This document shows, in pieces, positions 23,551 through 34,567 of a stretch of 60,000 bases of DNA. Position 1 is the first letter of the stretch. Every line of letters starts with the position of its first letter. Location: assembly GCF_030272615.1 (NCBI RefSeq), contig NC_081415.1:602105644-602165643 (forward strand). Reading direction: 5' to 3'. The notes beneath the pieces were generated by a model. That model was given only the letters and a program-made list of their open reading frames with translations, ran no database searches and was not told the origin of the DNA. Source of the stretch: Cryptomeria japonica (Eukaryota; Streptophyta; Pinopsida; Cupressales; Cupressaceae). The position numbers and the translations under genes were made by a program.

Positions 23551-23914
23551 GGCATTGATGGCAACACAAGATGGAAAAACCATCAAAGTGCCAAAATAGA
23601 AATGCCAAGTACAAAAACCAATTCTCCCCCTGGGAGTAATATGTATTTACCCAAAGATATCAATCTCTCATACCAATCTCTCTTCAAAAAGATAATGCTT
23701 TTTTTTCATATATCTCTCCCCAATGTTTTTCCATATATCTCTCCCCCTTTGACATCAAATACCAAAGTCACAAAAAGGTCAAGTTCATACAAAATACCAA
23801 TTAATTCAATATACCAACTACTCCCCTTGAGAAGTAGCTTTCTCATCAAATACCAGAATAAAAGATTTGTCCATTTAATTCAGCCAGTTGATGACAATCA
23901 TTAACTGTCTAAGT
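23551..23914. other. 3' untranslated region of D
   Basis: Between the RNase H end and the polypurine tract. No ORF of its own. Confidence 0.5.
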
Positions 23915-25666
23915 CTCTACCGGTGGAGGTAAGACTCCGAGCTGATCTCTGAGATACTCAAAAGTTTCCTTAGGCAAAGGTTTTGTAAAAATATCTGCAA
24001 GCTGTTCTTTAGTATTCACATAAACTAGTTTTATTTCCTTTTCTTCAACTTTTTCCCTTAGAAAATTTAGTTTGATAGAAACATGTTTTGTTTTAGAATG
24101 TAATATTGGATTCTAAGATATATCAATTGCTGTAGTGTTATCACAATATATAGTAATAGGTTCCTTGCATTTTACCTTTATGTCTTTCAACATTTGCTTA
24201 AGCCAAAGTACCTGTGTACAGTTTGTTGCTGCTACAACATTTTCTGATTCTGCTGTTGATAAAGATGTACAACTCTATTTCTTACTTAACCAAGAAACTA
24301 ATCTCTTTCCAAGAAAGAATGCTCCTCCAGTGGTGCTCTTTCTATCATCCACATCTCCTACCCAATTTGCATCTGTGTATGCATATAGATCAAAATTTTC
24401 ATCTTTAGGATACCATAATCCAAGATTTGTTGTGCCTTGTAAGTACCGAAAAATCCTTTTTATTGCTAATTCATGATTTTCCTTGGGATTAATCTAAAAT
24501 ATAGAAACTATACATACTGCATTCATAATATCAGGTCTAGTTTGCGTTAAATATAGTAAACCTCCTATCATAGATTTGTATCTAGTTGGATTAATAGGTG
24601 TAAATTCATCCCTTTGAGATAATTTGTCATTTGTAGTCATAGGTGTGCTTACTAGTTTAGAGTTCTCCATCCCAAATTTCTTGAGTAGTTCTTTCAAGTA
24701 CTTAGATTGACTCAAAAATATGCCTTTATCAGTCTGTAAAATCTGCAATCCTAAAAAGAATTTTATTTCTCCAATCATAGACATTTCAAATTCATGCTGC
24801 ATTTTAAGAGAAAATTCTTTGCATAATCCATCTTCTCCTCCAAAGATTATATCATCAACAAATACTTCCATAATCAAAATGTCATCATTAGTTACTTTGT
24901 AATATAAATTGCTATCTGCATTTCCTTTAGTAAAACCAATTTTTAAGAGATACTTATCCAATCTTGCATACCAGGCTCTTGGAGCTTGTTTTAGTCCATA
25001 CAGAGCTTTTCTTAATCTTTAAACCATATCATTGTTATCTGTCAAAGAAAATCCATCAGGTTGTTCAATATAAACTTCTTCTTCAAGATCTCCATTCAAA
25101 AATGCACATTTAATATCCATTTGATAAACTTTGTAATCCTTGTGAGCTGCAAAGGCTAAGAATAATCTAACTACTTCAATTCTGGCTACCGGTGCAAAGG
25201 TTTCATTGTAATCAACTCCTTCTTTCTGAGAATATCCCTTACACACTAGTCTTGCTTTATTCCTGACAACCTTACCATCTTCATTGAGTTTGTTTCTAAA
25301 TACCCATTTGGTTCCAATTACATTTTTATTTTCAGGCCGCGGAACTAATGTCCAAGTATTATTTTTCTCAATCTGCCCTAATTCTTCATCCATAGCTTTA
25401 ATCCAAAATTTATCTTCACATGCCTCATTGATAGATAATGGTTCAATTTGAGAAATAAGACATACCTCTTCATTTTCCAATCTTCCTCTTGTCATGACTC
25501 CTTTAAATTTGCTTCCAATTATCTGATCTTTAGAATGATTCAGTCTTACATACTGGGGTGTCTTAGTCTGTTGTTGTTCTTCAATTACAGTGGTATCCTC
25601 TGATGATACCGAAGTAACTGGGTCATCATTCTGTACCGGTGGATTTACTGTTGGTTCATTTGTCAT
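23915..25666 (-). pseudogene. D reverse transcriptase and RNase H, broken
   Basis: The acidic linker ends near 25400. RT follows with [69 protein letters not shown] and the active site FVDDIIFGG (about 24860). The RT thumb contains FLGLQILQTDKGIFLSQ. Copia RNase H continues past TAG 24494 with AYTDANWVGD, STAESENVVAAT and YCDNTTAIDIS. It ends with the usual C-terminal motif LADIFTKPLPKETFEYLRDQL (21 residues, of which ADIFTKPLP is the key part). Stops also lie near 25020 and 24118. Copia family role: cDNA synthesis. Confidence 0.85.
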
Positions 25667-25667
25667 A

Positions 25668-26566
25668 ATTTCTGTTACCGGTTCAGGGTCTATATACCTT
25701 GAATTTCCTCTGAATTGTTCATCAATCTTTACATTTGTACTCTCAAAAATTTTCTATAATCTCTTATTAAAACATCTATAGGCTTTACTCTTAGATGAAT
25801 AACCAAGAAATATTCCTTCATCACTTCTAGGATCAAACTTGCCAATATACTCATCTCTTCTAATATAACATTTACTTCCAAAAATTTTGAAATACTTAAG
25901 AGTAGGAGTATTACCAAACCATAGTTCATGAGGGGTCTTACCGGTTTCACCTTTGATGTGAACTTTGTTGAATGTATAGATAGTAGTGCTTACTGCCTCT
26001 CTCTAGTACACATGTGGTAGATTTGCTTCTGATAACATACTTCTTGCTGCATCCAAAATAGTTATGTTTTTCCTTTCAACAACTCCATTCTGTTGTGGTG
26101 TCTGAGGTGCTGATAATTGTCTTTTGATCCCATTCACTTCACAGAATGTATTAAAATCTCTAGATGTGAATTCTTCTTCTTGATCTGATCTTAAAAATTT
26201 AATTTTCTTACTGGTTTCATTTTCAACCATTGCTTTGAATAGTTTGAACTTCCCAAGTGCTTCTAACTTTTCTCTGAGAAAAGTAACCCAACACATTCTA
26301 GAATAATCATCAATAATTAGCATGAAATATCTATCACCTTGTAAGATTTTAGTTCTAGCCGGACCACATAAATCAGTGTGAATTAAATCAAGAGCATTAT
26401 TGGATTTTTCTAGAATACTTTTGAAACTAGCTCTAACCTGTTTTCCAAATTGACATTCCTTGCAAATTGTATTCAAAGGTTTCACAATTTTAGGTAGATC
26501 TCTAACTGCCTTAGAAGTACTGATTTTTACCATGCAATCAAAATTTACATGACATAGTCTTTTATG
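25668..26566 (-). pseudogene. D integrase, broken
   Basis: In frame with gag after TGA 26569. The zinc finger is HKRLCHVNF with CKECQFGK. The core has IHTDLCGPAR (first Asp), FLRSDQEEEF (second Asp; the usual RGGEF is changed to QEEEF) and TPQQNGVVERKN (Glu). After a TAG near 26001 the copia integrase tail continues with GKTPHELWFG, FGSKCYIRRDE and GIFLGYSSKSKAYRC. A further stop sits near 25755. The family role is cDNA insertion. Confidence 0.8.
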
Positions 26567-28060
26567 TCATAGCCAACTTTCATCTATATGAGCAATTAAG
26601 CATGTCTTTTCACTATTATTCAAATGAAAGATATTACCTCTAGTTTGATTACCGGTTGCAATTTCCAAACTAGTTCTATTCATGATTTTGCATTTTGCAT
26701 TTTTAAATTGTAACTGAAAACCTTTCTCAACTAATTGACCAGCACTTAAAAGATTATGTTTTAATCCTTCAACATAGTAAACATTGTCAGTTTTATGTTT
26801 ACCATCAAGAGATATTAAACCCTTACCTTTGATTGAACAGGCTTTGTCATCTTTGAATCTTACTAAACCTCCATTGTATTCTTGAAAGTTCAAGAATTTG
26901 CCTTTTTCTCCAGTCATGTGATGTGAGCATCCTAAGTCAATAATCCATTCATCCTTTGATTCAACTTTAGCTACTAGGGCTTGTTCTACTGGTGGAGCAA
27001 TAGGTACCAGTTGATCTTCTATTATAGCAACAAAGACCCATCTGTTGTCTGCTGGATCCTCATCAGAATCATCAGTCACACCTTCATCGGCAATGTAACA
27101 AGATTTATCTTTGTTTTTCTTAAATCTGTATCTCTTATATTCAGGATTAGGTTTGTATGCCCTTCTAACTTCTTCTCTTAGTCTAGCATGTCTATCAGGG
27201 CATCTTGAAACCATATGACCAATATTATTGCAATTGAAACATTTAAAGGGTGCTTTACCTTCATACTTACTTCCAATTGGACCTTTTGGCATTTTCCTTG
27301 CAAATAGTGCTTCAAGTTCTTCAAGCTCTTCATTCTCCTTTCTGGTTTCTTCAAGTTCTCTTGCATAAAAGGCTCTCCAGTCTAATTTGTCAAAACATGG
27401 AGCAGATGATGTTGATGCTTTGAAGGCCAAATCAGTTTTTGTAGCAACAGGACCAAATTCCTCTATTTCAAAAGCTGAAAGTTTTCCAATCAATGTATCC
27501 CTAGTTACTGATGTATTAGGCATTGTTCTTAGCTCATTAATAGCAGTAACCTTCATTTTATATGCTGGTGGAAAGCCTCTTAAGATTTTTGAAACAATCT
27601 CATCTTCACTCAAGGTTCCTCCACAACATTTGATACCTAAAACAATTTCATTTACTCTTTCCATAAAAGCTGAAATTCTTTCATCTTCTTCCATTTTCAG
27701 ATGTTCATACCCGACTTGGAAGCTTTCAAGTTTTGCAATTTTGACTATGGAATCCCCTTCATTCAGTGTTTCCAAATGATCCCAAATAGCTTTTGTAGTA
27801 GAGCTATCTGATAATCCCATGATTTGTTGATCTGATAATGCACTCAAAAGTGCTTCTCTTGCTTTGCAATCATTTTCTTCATCTTTACCTAGAGTAATAG
27901 GAGCAGGCTGACCAGCTACAGCAGTAGTATAACCATTCTTAGTAACTTCCCAGATGTCTTTACCAATGCAATTCAAATGTGCCTCCATTCTGATTTTCCA
28001 TATTCCATAGTTGGTTCCATCAAGTTTAGGACTTTCCTTCCTGAAATAATTAGTAGACAT
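26567..28060 (-). CDS. D gag and protease (497 codons, open but with altered active site)
   Basis: Starts ATG at 28060 (MSTNYFRKESPKLDGTNYGI). The DUF4219/UBN2 gag domain spans about residues 5-210 (WKIRMEAHLNCIGKDIWEV; VGYEHLKMEEDERISAFMER). A CCHC knuckle CFNCNNIGHMVSRC is near residue 273. The protease begins near residue 376 as WIIDLGCSHHMTG. The catalytic triad is DLG instead of DSG, explained by one C-to-T change (TCA to TTA), so protease activity is doubtful. A gag-pre-integrase segment follows (NLLSAGQLVEKGFQ). TGA 26569 replaces the Trp expected before HKRLCH. Gag could still be made. Confidence 0.85.
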   Translation of the reverse strand: MSTNYFRKESPKLDGTNYGIWKIRMEAHLNCIGKDIWEVTKNGYTTAVAGQPAPITLGKDEENDCKAREALLSALSDQQIMGLSDSSTTKAIWDHLETLNEGDSIVKIAKLESFQVGYEHLKMEEDERISAFMERVNEIVLGIKCCGGTLSEDEIVSKILRGFPPAYKMKVTAINELRTMPNTSVTRDTLIGKLSAFEIEEFGPVATKTDLAFKASTSSAPCFDKLDWRAFYARELEETRKENEELEELEALFARKMPKGPIGSKYEGKAPFKCFNCNNIGHMVSRCPDRHARLREEVRRAYKPNPEYKRYRFKKNKDKSCYIADEGVTDDSDEDPADNRWVFVAIIEDQLVPIAPPVEQALVAKVESKDEWIIDLGCSHHMTGEKGKFLNFQEYNGGLVRFKDDKACSIKGKGLISLDGKHKTDNVYYVEGLKHNLLSAGQLVEKGFQLQFKNAKCKIMNRTSLEIATGNQTRGNIFHLNNSEKTCLIAHIDESWL

Positions 28061-28102
28061 TGGATCTCCTCAAGTTGTTAAACTTCTGCAAAAAGAGGAC
28101 TA

Positions 28103-28115
28103 GGCTCTGATACCA
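28103..28115 (-). other. Primer-binding site of D (tRNA-iMet)
   Basis: On the minus strand TGGTATCAGAGCC, the standard plant copia primer site, 2 bp inside the 5' LTR. Confidence 0.9.
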
Positions 28116-28117
28116 AT

Positions 28118-29167
28118 TGTAGGTCCCGGGGACAACTGAGAAGGGGGGGGTGAATCAGTTGTCCAATAAATTCAAACCAAAATCTTATTAACCAACTTAT
28201 TGCTTAATACTGGTAAGACAGTTAATTGTGCTAGTAAACAATGTTAACAGGAAATGCTATACTGGTAAGAATTAATGCATGAAACATAAGCACAATCAAC
28301 CACAACACATGACACAAATATTTGTACATGGAAACCCTAAAAGAGAAAAACCACGACGGGAAACCTTACCCACAATCAGATGATACTACTGCAGATAGTA
28401 AGTGTACAAGAGGGGTCTGCACATGCAGAAAGGCCAACAGCCTAGAGCTCACTACTCAAACACAAATGGGAGTCACACTGACTATAGTTGGATGGTTAAA
28501 TCCAATGAGAATGTACTACACAAAATAGCATCTTCATATGCTAGATTCAGTACCGGTGTAATGCTGATATGCTTTTACAAAAACCTAGCTTCACCTTCAA
28601 ATGATGTCTTCATGTATACCTCTGCTTAATCTCACATATACCTTCTTATAATTCTTTTTCACATTCCACACTTGATCTTACAAATAAGATCTTACATTTA
28701 TACCATACCCTAAGACCACTTTTAGTAGGTCGGCTCTACAAGATATTACATTAAAACATTTTACAACTAATACAATATCCGATGCAATAACCAATTGAAC
28801 ATGTCGGCTTAATGCATTTACAACAATAATAAATCATCTCCATAGTGTGCCATGCTGATCTAGAAAAGATAAACCTGCTAGTATAACCCTAGATAACATG
28901 GACCTATTTGTCGATAAAGGCAAATATGCAAATAAGAATATACCAATGATATTACTTCAAGGAAAAGTATCCACATGATGTCTTAGACATTACCAAGTGT
29001 CTTCCATGTCATTGCATGTACCGGTGTACATTATATCCTGCCGGTTAACCATATACTGGTGATTGTTGAACAGTTTACTGATTGTCGGTGAATGTTGCTG
29101 GATCTCCAAAGTAGGTGTATTTAGTAGGTGTTGACATCAATGACAAAACCATACCAAAATACCAACA
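28118..29167 (-). repeat. 5' LTR of D (1050 bp)
   Basis: Plus-strand ends TGTAGGTCCCGGGGACAACT and ATACCAACA. It differs from the 3' LTR at many positions and by small indels. Confidence 0.9.
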
Positions 29168-29172
29168 AAACT
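29168..29172 (+). repeat. Right target-site duplication of D
   Basis: AAACT; see 22510-22514. Confidence 0.6.
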
Positions 29173-29774
29173 AGAAAAGTTCTCATTCTCTCTCTTTACA
29201 TTGATCACCTAGGCAAGCTCTACGGGAGAGATTTTCTGTGTCCTTCTCTCCATGGATCACCTATTTTTAGGGGTGAGACGTCTATGGTTTCTTTCTTCTT
29301 CTCTTTTCTTCTCATGGATCACCAAAGTGTGTATTCATGTTCTCTCTCTTCTTCCTCTCATGAACTCATAGTTTTATTATTGATAGTTCATGGATGATGT
29401 TAGCTTTTCTCTTTTATGTGGTCTCTCATGTTTATGTGATGGCATTGGTCTTTGTGTCTTGATTAGTAGTTGAGACATCTGAGCTCGAGATGTCTTCGAC
29501 TAGTTAGTTTTTCATCTTGTGTCTTGTTCTTGTTGTGTGTCTTTTTGCACTTTGTCTTTGTTTTGTGTGTCTTGTACCTTTTTTTTTTGTGTTCTCTTGC
29601 ATATGTTGGCATGAGTTAAGACCGTAAGATTGGGGGATTTTTTATCCTCAAATATTAGTGATGTCTTATACTCCTTGTGGTTTGGATCCGCATCTCCCAT
29701 CTCTATCTCTCTTTTCACCTACTTTACCAGTAGTAGTGACATAAGCCACACTTCCACTAAATAGGGGGATATAT
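29168..29774 (+). mobile_element. A': right fragment (3' internal region)
   Basis: Resumes the match to element A (about 54480-54590): TGATCACCTAG, then CTTCTCATGGATCACCAA and GTGTGTATTCATG. The sequence then diverges. It ends in a polypurine block AAATAGGGGGATATA just before a TGTAG start. Non-coding. Confidence 0.6.
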
Positions 29775-31081
29775 GTAGTTTCATAAAATTGCAACCCCTA
29801 CAATTTTAACCACATTTGAGGTCCTCACCTTGGTAACGGCATCTCCTTCCTTAACCAGGATCTTTTTTTGTATTACTAACCCTGCTCCTTTTCTCCTTCA
29901 TAGCTTGTATTTACTCTAGACCCTTTCCGAGCCCCAAAATAGGGTAGGACAGGGGCATTGTGCCATTGTCCCCCATAGGACAAGGGCATGGCACCCCTAT
30001 CCCCTAGGATAGTGGCATGGCACCCTTGTGCCCAACTCCTAGGTTGGTCCTATTTGTGGGTTGCCTGATCTCCTGTGCACTTCTTGTCTTTGATGTTTGT
30101 TATTCCTCTTTGTCGACCTTTGGTGGTTGAAAATTAATCCTTGAGGCAGGTATAAAAGGGAATTTAATACCCTCATTCATGGATGGATGAATAGCGCATA
30201 GATAGATAGAAGAGGATAAGAGATAGAGAGCATAAGGAGAAGATACAAGATTTCAAGGTCATCATCAAGCATTCAAGTCTTCTTCATTCATCCATTAGAG
30301 CAACATTACAACATTCATTTGCAAGGATGTGTGTGTGTTAGGGTTTTGTCATGTTACATGTCATTTCATACAACATTTGTGGTTACATTCAAGAAGAAAA
30401 TAAATCATCATCAACAAGTTGTAGATCTACAAGGTATACATCTCCATTGTTTACATTCAAGCATTTGCAATTACTTTCCTTCTAGGTTGATTCCTCAACC
30501 AAGGTTTGACTAAGGAAAACCCTATCCACAATCCCCTTTTCTTCTCTTTATGTGTGTAGGTTGTAGGTCTGTAGCTATAATTGTAGGTTTGGGCTTCATT
30601 TGCAGAGATGGGAGAACATTTTTTTTTTTGCGGATTTTGTGGCGGACCATGTACATTCCTGCCACGGTCTCGATGACTTTTCTACAAATTTGTAGGGCAA
30701 ATTTGTGTTAGTTTAATTAGCTCAGATCTAAAGTTATAGTGCGATCTAGAACTAGTAGCACCTCATTTCACCCATTTCCTCTCTCTTTTCCACATAGTCA
30801 ACAAGTCAACTTTCTCATTTACAAAAGAGGGTAAATCACACATCAACCACTTGCAATCCACTCAAAATTCACATACTTAGTTCCCTCAAATTTGGATCTA
30901 GTTGATTCAACCCCTCTTTTGAATGTAAATTTCCTTCCAAGTGAAAATCATCCTTGTGGCTTCCTTTCTCTCTCTTAGGTGGGGAGTCACTAGGATCGAC
31001 TTTTCCACTTTACATAAAGTGACACCTTCATTTGTCACATTTTTACTTTTGGCACTATTCACTGTAGAAGGAGCCCACACA
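29775..31081 (+). repeat. Possible diverged 3' LTR of A'
   Basis: Starts TGTAGTTTCATAAAATTGCA after a polypurine block, as the A LTR does (TGTAGCG after GTGGGGGCTAAA). The end at GAGCCCACACA gives about 1307 bp, close to the A LTR length, but I chose it by analogy. A TATAAAAG box lies at about 30152. Sequence identity to the A LTR is not obvious, apart from GC-rich GGGGCAT and CCTTGTGCCC-type blocks at 29940-30040. Boundaries are uncertain. Confidence 0.35.
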
Positions 31082-31458
31082 TTAGCCATCATGCCTCAAC
31101 ACTGACCTAAGTGACCTATGCAGATGGATATCTTGCACTATTCCATACTTGTCGGTCAACCACTCGACGAGGTGATTTGATCTTCTGTTGACTCCATTTG
31201 ACTTTTTCATGCTTTCATAGTTTTAGGAATGATGATGTCATCACCAAGACCGTGTCCAGGTCTCTTCTTCGAGCACCTAGGGGTCCTAGGGTGTCCTGGT
31301 CCCAAGGGGGTGCCTTGGTCCTAGTAGGGCACCCTAGTCCACACAGGGTGCCTTGGTCCCTATTCAAGGCAAGCAATGGTGACATGGGATCAACCGATTG
31401 AATGCTATAATATATAGCATGATTGCATTGATTGGATGATAATGATGAGGATCGATTA
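31082..31458. other. Unassigned sequence left of element A
   Basis: No ORF. It contains GC-rich repeats of GGTGCCTTGGTCC type at 31270-31370 and a short palindrome ATGCTATAATATATAGCAT at about 31402. It may belong to the 5' side of the PMD pseudogene E that resumes right of A. Confidence 0.35.
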
Positions 31459-31463
31459 CTGAT
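31459..31463 (+). repeat. Left target-site duplication of A
   Basis: CTGAT, identical to 56381-56385. Confidence 0.95.
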
Positions 31464-32779
31464 TGTAGCGTCGTAAAATGTATGCACTTGCTAGGGTGGT
31501 ACAATTTCACACCTAGTTTAGCACCCACCTTGGCGCATTTTGCATTTTGCATTGCATTTCCCCTTTAGCACTTAATTAATCAAATTAATTAGGTCTAAGG
31601 TTCTATTTTATCATCTCCCATATCATAAAGTTGGGCCCTTTTCATTAAAGTGTGCCCCTTTCATTTTATTCTTCCAATACATCATTTAATCAAAAACCCT
31701 AATTAGGTCCTATTTTGAACTTGGGGGCTTGATTTCGGGGGTCAAAACATCTCGAAATCAGCTGTAACTTCGGGATTCTCTCTAAAATCATCATATCCGA
31801 CAGTCCTGAAAATTTGGTGAAAAGTTGTCGGGACCATGGCGCTCGGAGTGCAACATGGTCCCGGACATTTTTCCCAAAATTTTAGGAGCGCGATCCAATC
31901 ATAAAATAAAGCTTAACCCCAAGAAATTGGCGGGAGATTCAATCTCTAGGTCGGCCAAAAGTTGAAATTAAGACCTAGGGTTTCATACATAAGAGCTCTC
32001 TTTCTTCATTGGAAAGGATCCGAATTTTGTTTTCAGGGACCTTCTATGCAGCGAAAGGGTAGATCTTTGAAGACTTCAATAACATTAAACATCCATCCAT
32101 CAAGCATTCATCAATTTCATTCATTTAGGGCTTGGGAGACATTGAAGAACAATAGGAGATTACCGATTGAAGAACAATTTCATTCATTTAGGGGTTGGGT
32201 TTCAGGACTCGGACGACGCCGCAAGTTACAGATCCGGAAGAAGCAGACGGAGACCGAACTTCACACCAAATTCCAGCCCAGAAAGCTAGGATAGGGGCGT
32301 GGGGCGCCCTGGTCCTGCCAGGACAGGGGCGCTCGGCGCCCTGGGCGCCCTGGTCCTTCTGTCAGACAGCAACTTTCTGACAGCTTTTCAGGTTGCAAAA
32401 ACAGCAGTTTCAGGAGCAGAATCAGGACAGTGGCGCCCACGCCCCCGTCCCGAACATCTTCACTCATATTTTAACACCAGGTACGCATTTACATTCTTGT
32501 TTTGTCCTTGTGTTTACATCTTTCCATTATTTAAGTTCAATTCTGCAATCTTGTTATTAGTTCATACTTGCACTTTGGGGTTAGGGATTGAACTTGCATT
32601 ATTTTATCTTTCAATTACAACAAAGGAATAGAAATCCTAATAGGTATCCCGTGGCTCTCTCTTCCACAAAAAGAAGTAGCCAATTGTGTGATACCTCTAG
32701 GCTCTTTCGTATTCCACAAGTGTGTGGTTGAAAGTGAGATTAGGGCATGTTTGCTTAGTGTCACTTTTTCTCCCACACA
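31464..32779 (+). repeat. 5' LTR of A (1316 bp)
   Basis: Begins TGTAGCGTCGTAAAATG and ends TTCTCCCACACA. It pairs with 55061-56380. It contains a GC-rich palindromic block with repeated GGCGCCCTGG at about 32300-32355. A segment at about 32164-32193 differs wholly from the 3' LTR, where another sequence of similar length stands. Confidence 0.95.
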
Positions 32780-32782
32780 TTT

Positions 32783-32802
32783 TGGTGAACCTGACGTGAA
32801 TC
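32783..32802 (+). other. Primer-binding site of A (tRNA-Trp type)
   Basis: TGGTGAACCTGACGTGAATC matches the complement of the plant nuclear tRNA-Trp 3' end (from memory) with one mismatch, 3 bp inside the 5' LTR. Confidence 0.75.
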
Positions 32803-32949
32803 TATCATTGCTTCCTCTTGGATTGCATTTGTTAGATCTAGATCTAGATTTAGTGTGTTTTCATTTCATTTTCATTAAAAAAAAGAAAAAAAAAGAAAAA
32901 AAAAGTGTGTTTCTTTGCATTGTGTGTTTAAATTTTATGCAATTTCAAA

Positions 32950-33039
32950 ATGTCAGATTTTTATTTGCAAGATGTTCATATTTGTGATGATTATGAGTTA
33001 GATGAAGCTTTAGATGAATTTTTGAAACCTAAATATACC
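32950..33039 (+). CDS. First 30 codons of element A polyprotein, interrupted by B
   Basis: ATG 32950 opens MSDFYLQDVHICDDYELDEA and continues to codon 30, where B begins. After B and one copy of its 5-bp duplication, the frame resumes at 50589 in register. The start is supported by the position downstream of the primer site and by an upstream A/T-rich leader. The product is acidic and unrecognised. On its own this piece is a fragment. Confidence 0.7.
33035..33039 (+). repeat. Left target-site duplication of B
   Basis: ATACC, identical to 50584-50588. Confidence 0.95.
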
Positions 33040-34470
33040 TGTAGTCACACAAATCTGTCCATTTTAATTAAATGAATATTTCGTATTTATTTGATTAAAA
33101 ATCCACTAGCCATCAATTAATTAAATTAATATTTAATTAATTCATCCCCAAACATTCTTCTATTAATTAAATAAATTATTCAATTTATTTTAATTAATTC
33201 ATTAAATCCAATTCCAATCAATTAAATAAATAAATCAATTTATTTAATTAAAATCCCCCTTTTCCTCTTTTAAATAAATTAACATTTATTTAAATCATTA
33301 TCCTCCCCCCCCCACTTGCATTTTCCTACAAATGCAACTTGCACACATTATTGAAATAAATGAATTTTTATTTTAATTAAATCCTATTTTCCCTCACCCA
33401 CCAAATCCACTTGCAAAATCTAATCCCCTTCTAGATTCTTCTAACCCCTTCCTAATTAGCTTAATCCATCCCCTAATTATTGTCACATTCCTAAGCAAAT
33501 GGAGTCACTTCTCAAATGGCCCAAAGTCTTGGATAACCATTGAAGGTTTTCAACCTTCAACCACCAAAAACCCCAAAGTCTTTGAAAACCATTAAAGGCT
33601 TCCAACTTTCAACCACTTAATCCACAAAGTCTCCAATAACCATTAATGGTTAATTCAACCCTCCCACATGGTTAAAACATTTGTTTGACTCAACCTCTAT
33701 CCAACCACAAAGGTCTCATCAAGCCTTCAATGCTTTGACCATGATTATCTCTTAATCATTTGCACAAAGGTTTATCCTTGGATTAACTACTAATCCAGTG
33801 GATAATCCTAATTTAGGCTTGACTCTTAGCCTTTAGATAACCATGAGGTCTTCTCAGGCCTTTAATGCCTCCAACCTCTTTTCTCAACCCAATTCTGTGT
33901 TGACACTTGTCACTATTTCATTGGTGCCAATTGTGCACATGGATCCCCAACTTTCAAGCTTGACCCTTGATTAAACCTTTCAATCCTGGCCATCCATTGC
34001 TCCATTTTTCCTATAAATAGAGCCCATTCCTTCATAATCCAGATCCTGAAAACTTGTATGCATCTAAGCTATAGACATTTTAGAGAGCATTTAGCATAAG
34101 CAATCTAATCTTTTGTCTTTTGGTTAAAATATATCATTTTAGCATTAGCATTAGCTTTTTATTTCACATTTAGAGCTATATTACAATCTCAATCCTCCGT
34201 AAGCATCCATAGTGCAAAAAGCTACTGAGAGCTACACTATTTTGGAACTTGGAGAGGAGAGGAACAAGGGAGAAGGAACTAGGAGTATGTTAGGAGGTAT
34301 TTGGAGATGCCTCATCATGTTTGCTTTGATAGTTAAATATGCTTGCATGCTTATAGTCTCTCTTTTGGTATGCCTTTTTAGATTAGTTTTCGATTGACTA
34401 ACACTAATGGTTTGTGTGTTTTTGTGTTGATTGATCTTGGACTAATCTTGTGCCATTTAGGAGGGCATCA
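33040..34470 (+). repeat. 5' LTR of B (1431 bp)
   Basis: Starts TGTAGTCACACAAATCTG and ends GGAGGGCATCA. It is the same length as the 3' LTR with four substitutions by eye: the C-run at about 33312, AATTAGC versus AATTATC, GCTACTG versus GCTGCTG, and TTTTGGAAC versus TTTTAGAAC. Confidence 0.97.
34012..34020 (+). promoter_or_regulatory. TATA box of B sense promoter
   Basis: TATAAATAG in the 5' LTR, about 450 bp before its end. The position is typical for the U3/R boundary of plant LTRs. The same box occurs in the 3' LTR at about 50125. Confidence 0.7.
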
Positions 34471-34472
34471 TT

Positions 34473-34513
34473 TGGTGAACCCGACGTGAATCGAACACGC
34501 AACCTTCTGATCT
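34473..34513 (+). other. Primer-binding site of B, about 41 nt complementary to tRNA-Trp
   Basis: It begins TGGTGAACCCGACGTGAATC and continues without mismatch to ...CTTCTGATCT. That is the reverse complement of plant nuclear tRNA-Trp(CCA), as I recall it, from the CCA end through the T arm, variable loop and anticodon stem into the anticodon. Ordinary sites are 12-18 nt. It then diverges. The tRNA sequence is from memory and should be checked. Confidence 0.75.
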
Positions 34514-34567
34514 TCATTTTTGAAATTAACATTTTTTTTGTTGAAATTGTCACACAGGTCGCGCTTC

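Larger units (their letters stand above)
22515..29167 (-). mobile_element. D: Ty1/copia element with two LTRs, minus strand
   Basis: 6653 bp. Transcription runs right to left: 5' LTR 28118-29167, primer site, gag-PR-INT-RT-RNase H, polypurine tract, 3' LTR 22515-23538. Copia order (integrase before RT) is clear. The reading frame stays constant over nearly the whole polyprotein with a handful of stops, so it is a defective but recognisable full-length copy. It is nested in A'. The LTRs differ by several percent, so it is older than A and B. Confidence 0.9.

Noticed and set aside
25729-25950. Minus-strand ORF of 73 codons in D
   Set aside because: Out of frame with the integrase tail that runs through the same DNA; a shadow.
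31962-32294. LTR ORFs around 31962-32631 and their copies at 55559-56232
   Set aside because: Both LTRs of A contain them; overlapping frames over the GC-rich block, no conserved domain.
34212-34397. 61-codon ORF repeated at 50325-50510
   Set aside because: Part of both B LTRs; its repetition is explained by LTR identity and there is no sign of coding selection.
34473-34513. tRNA-Trp gene or pseudogene
   Set aside because: Only the 3' half in complement orientation, placed 2 bp after the LTR: a primer-binding site.
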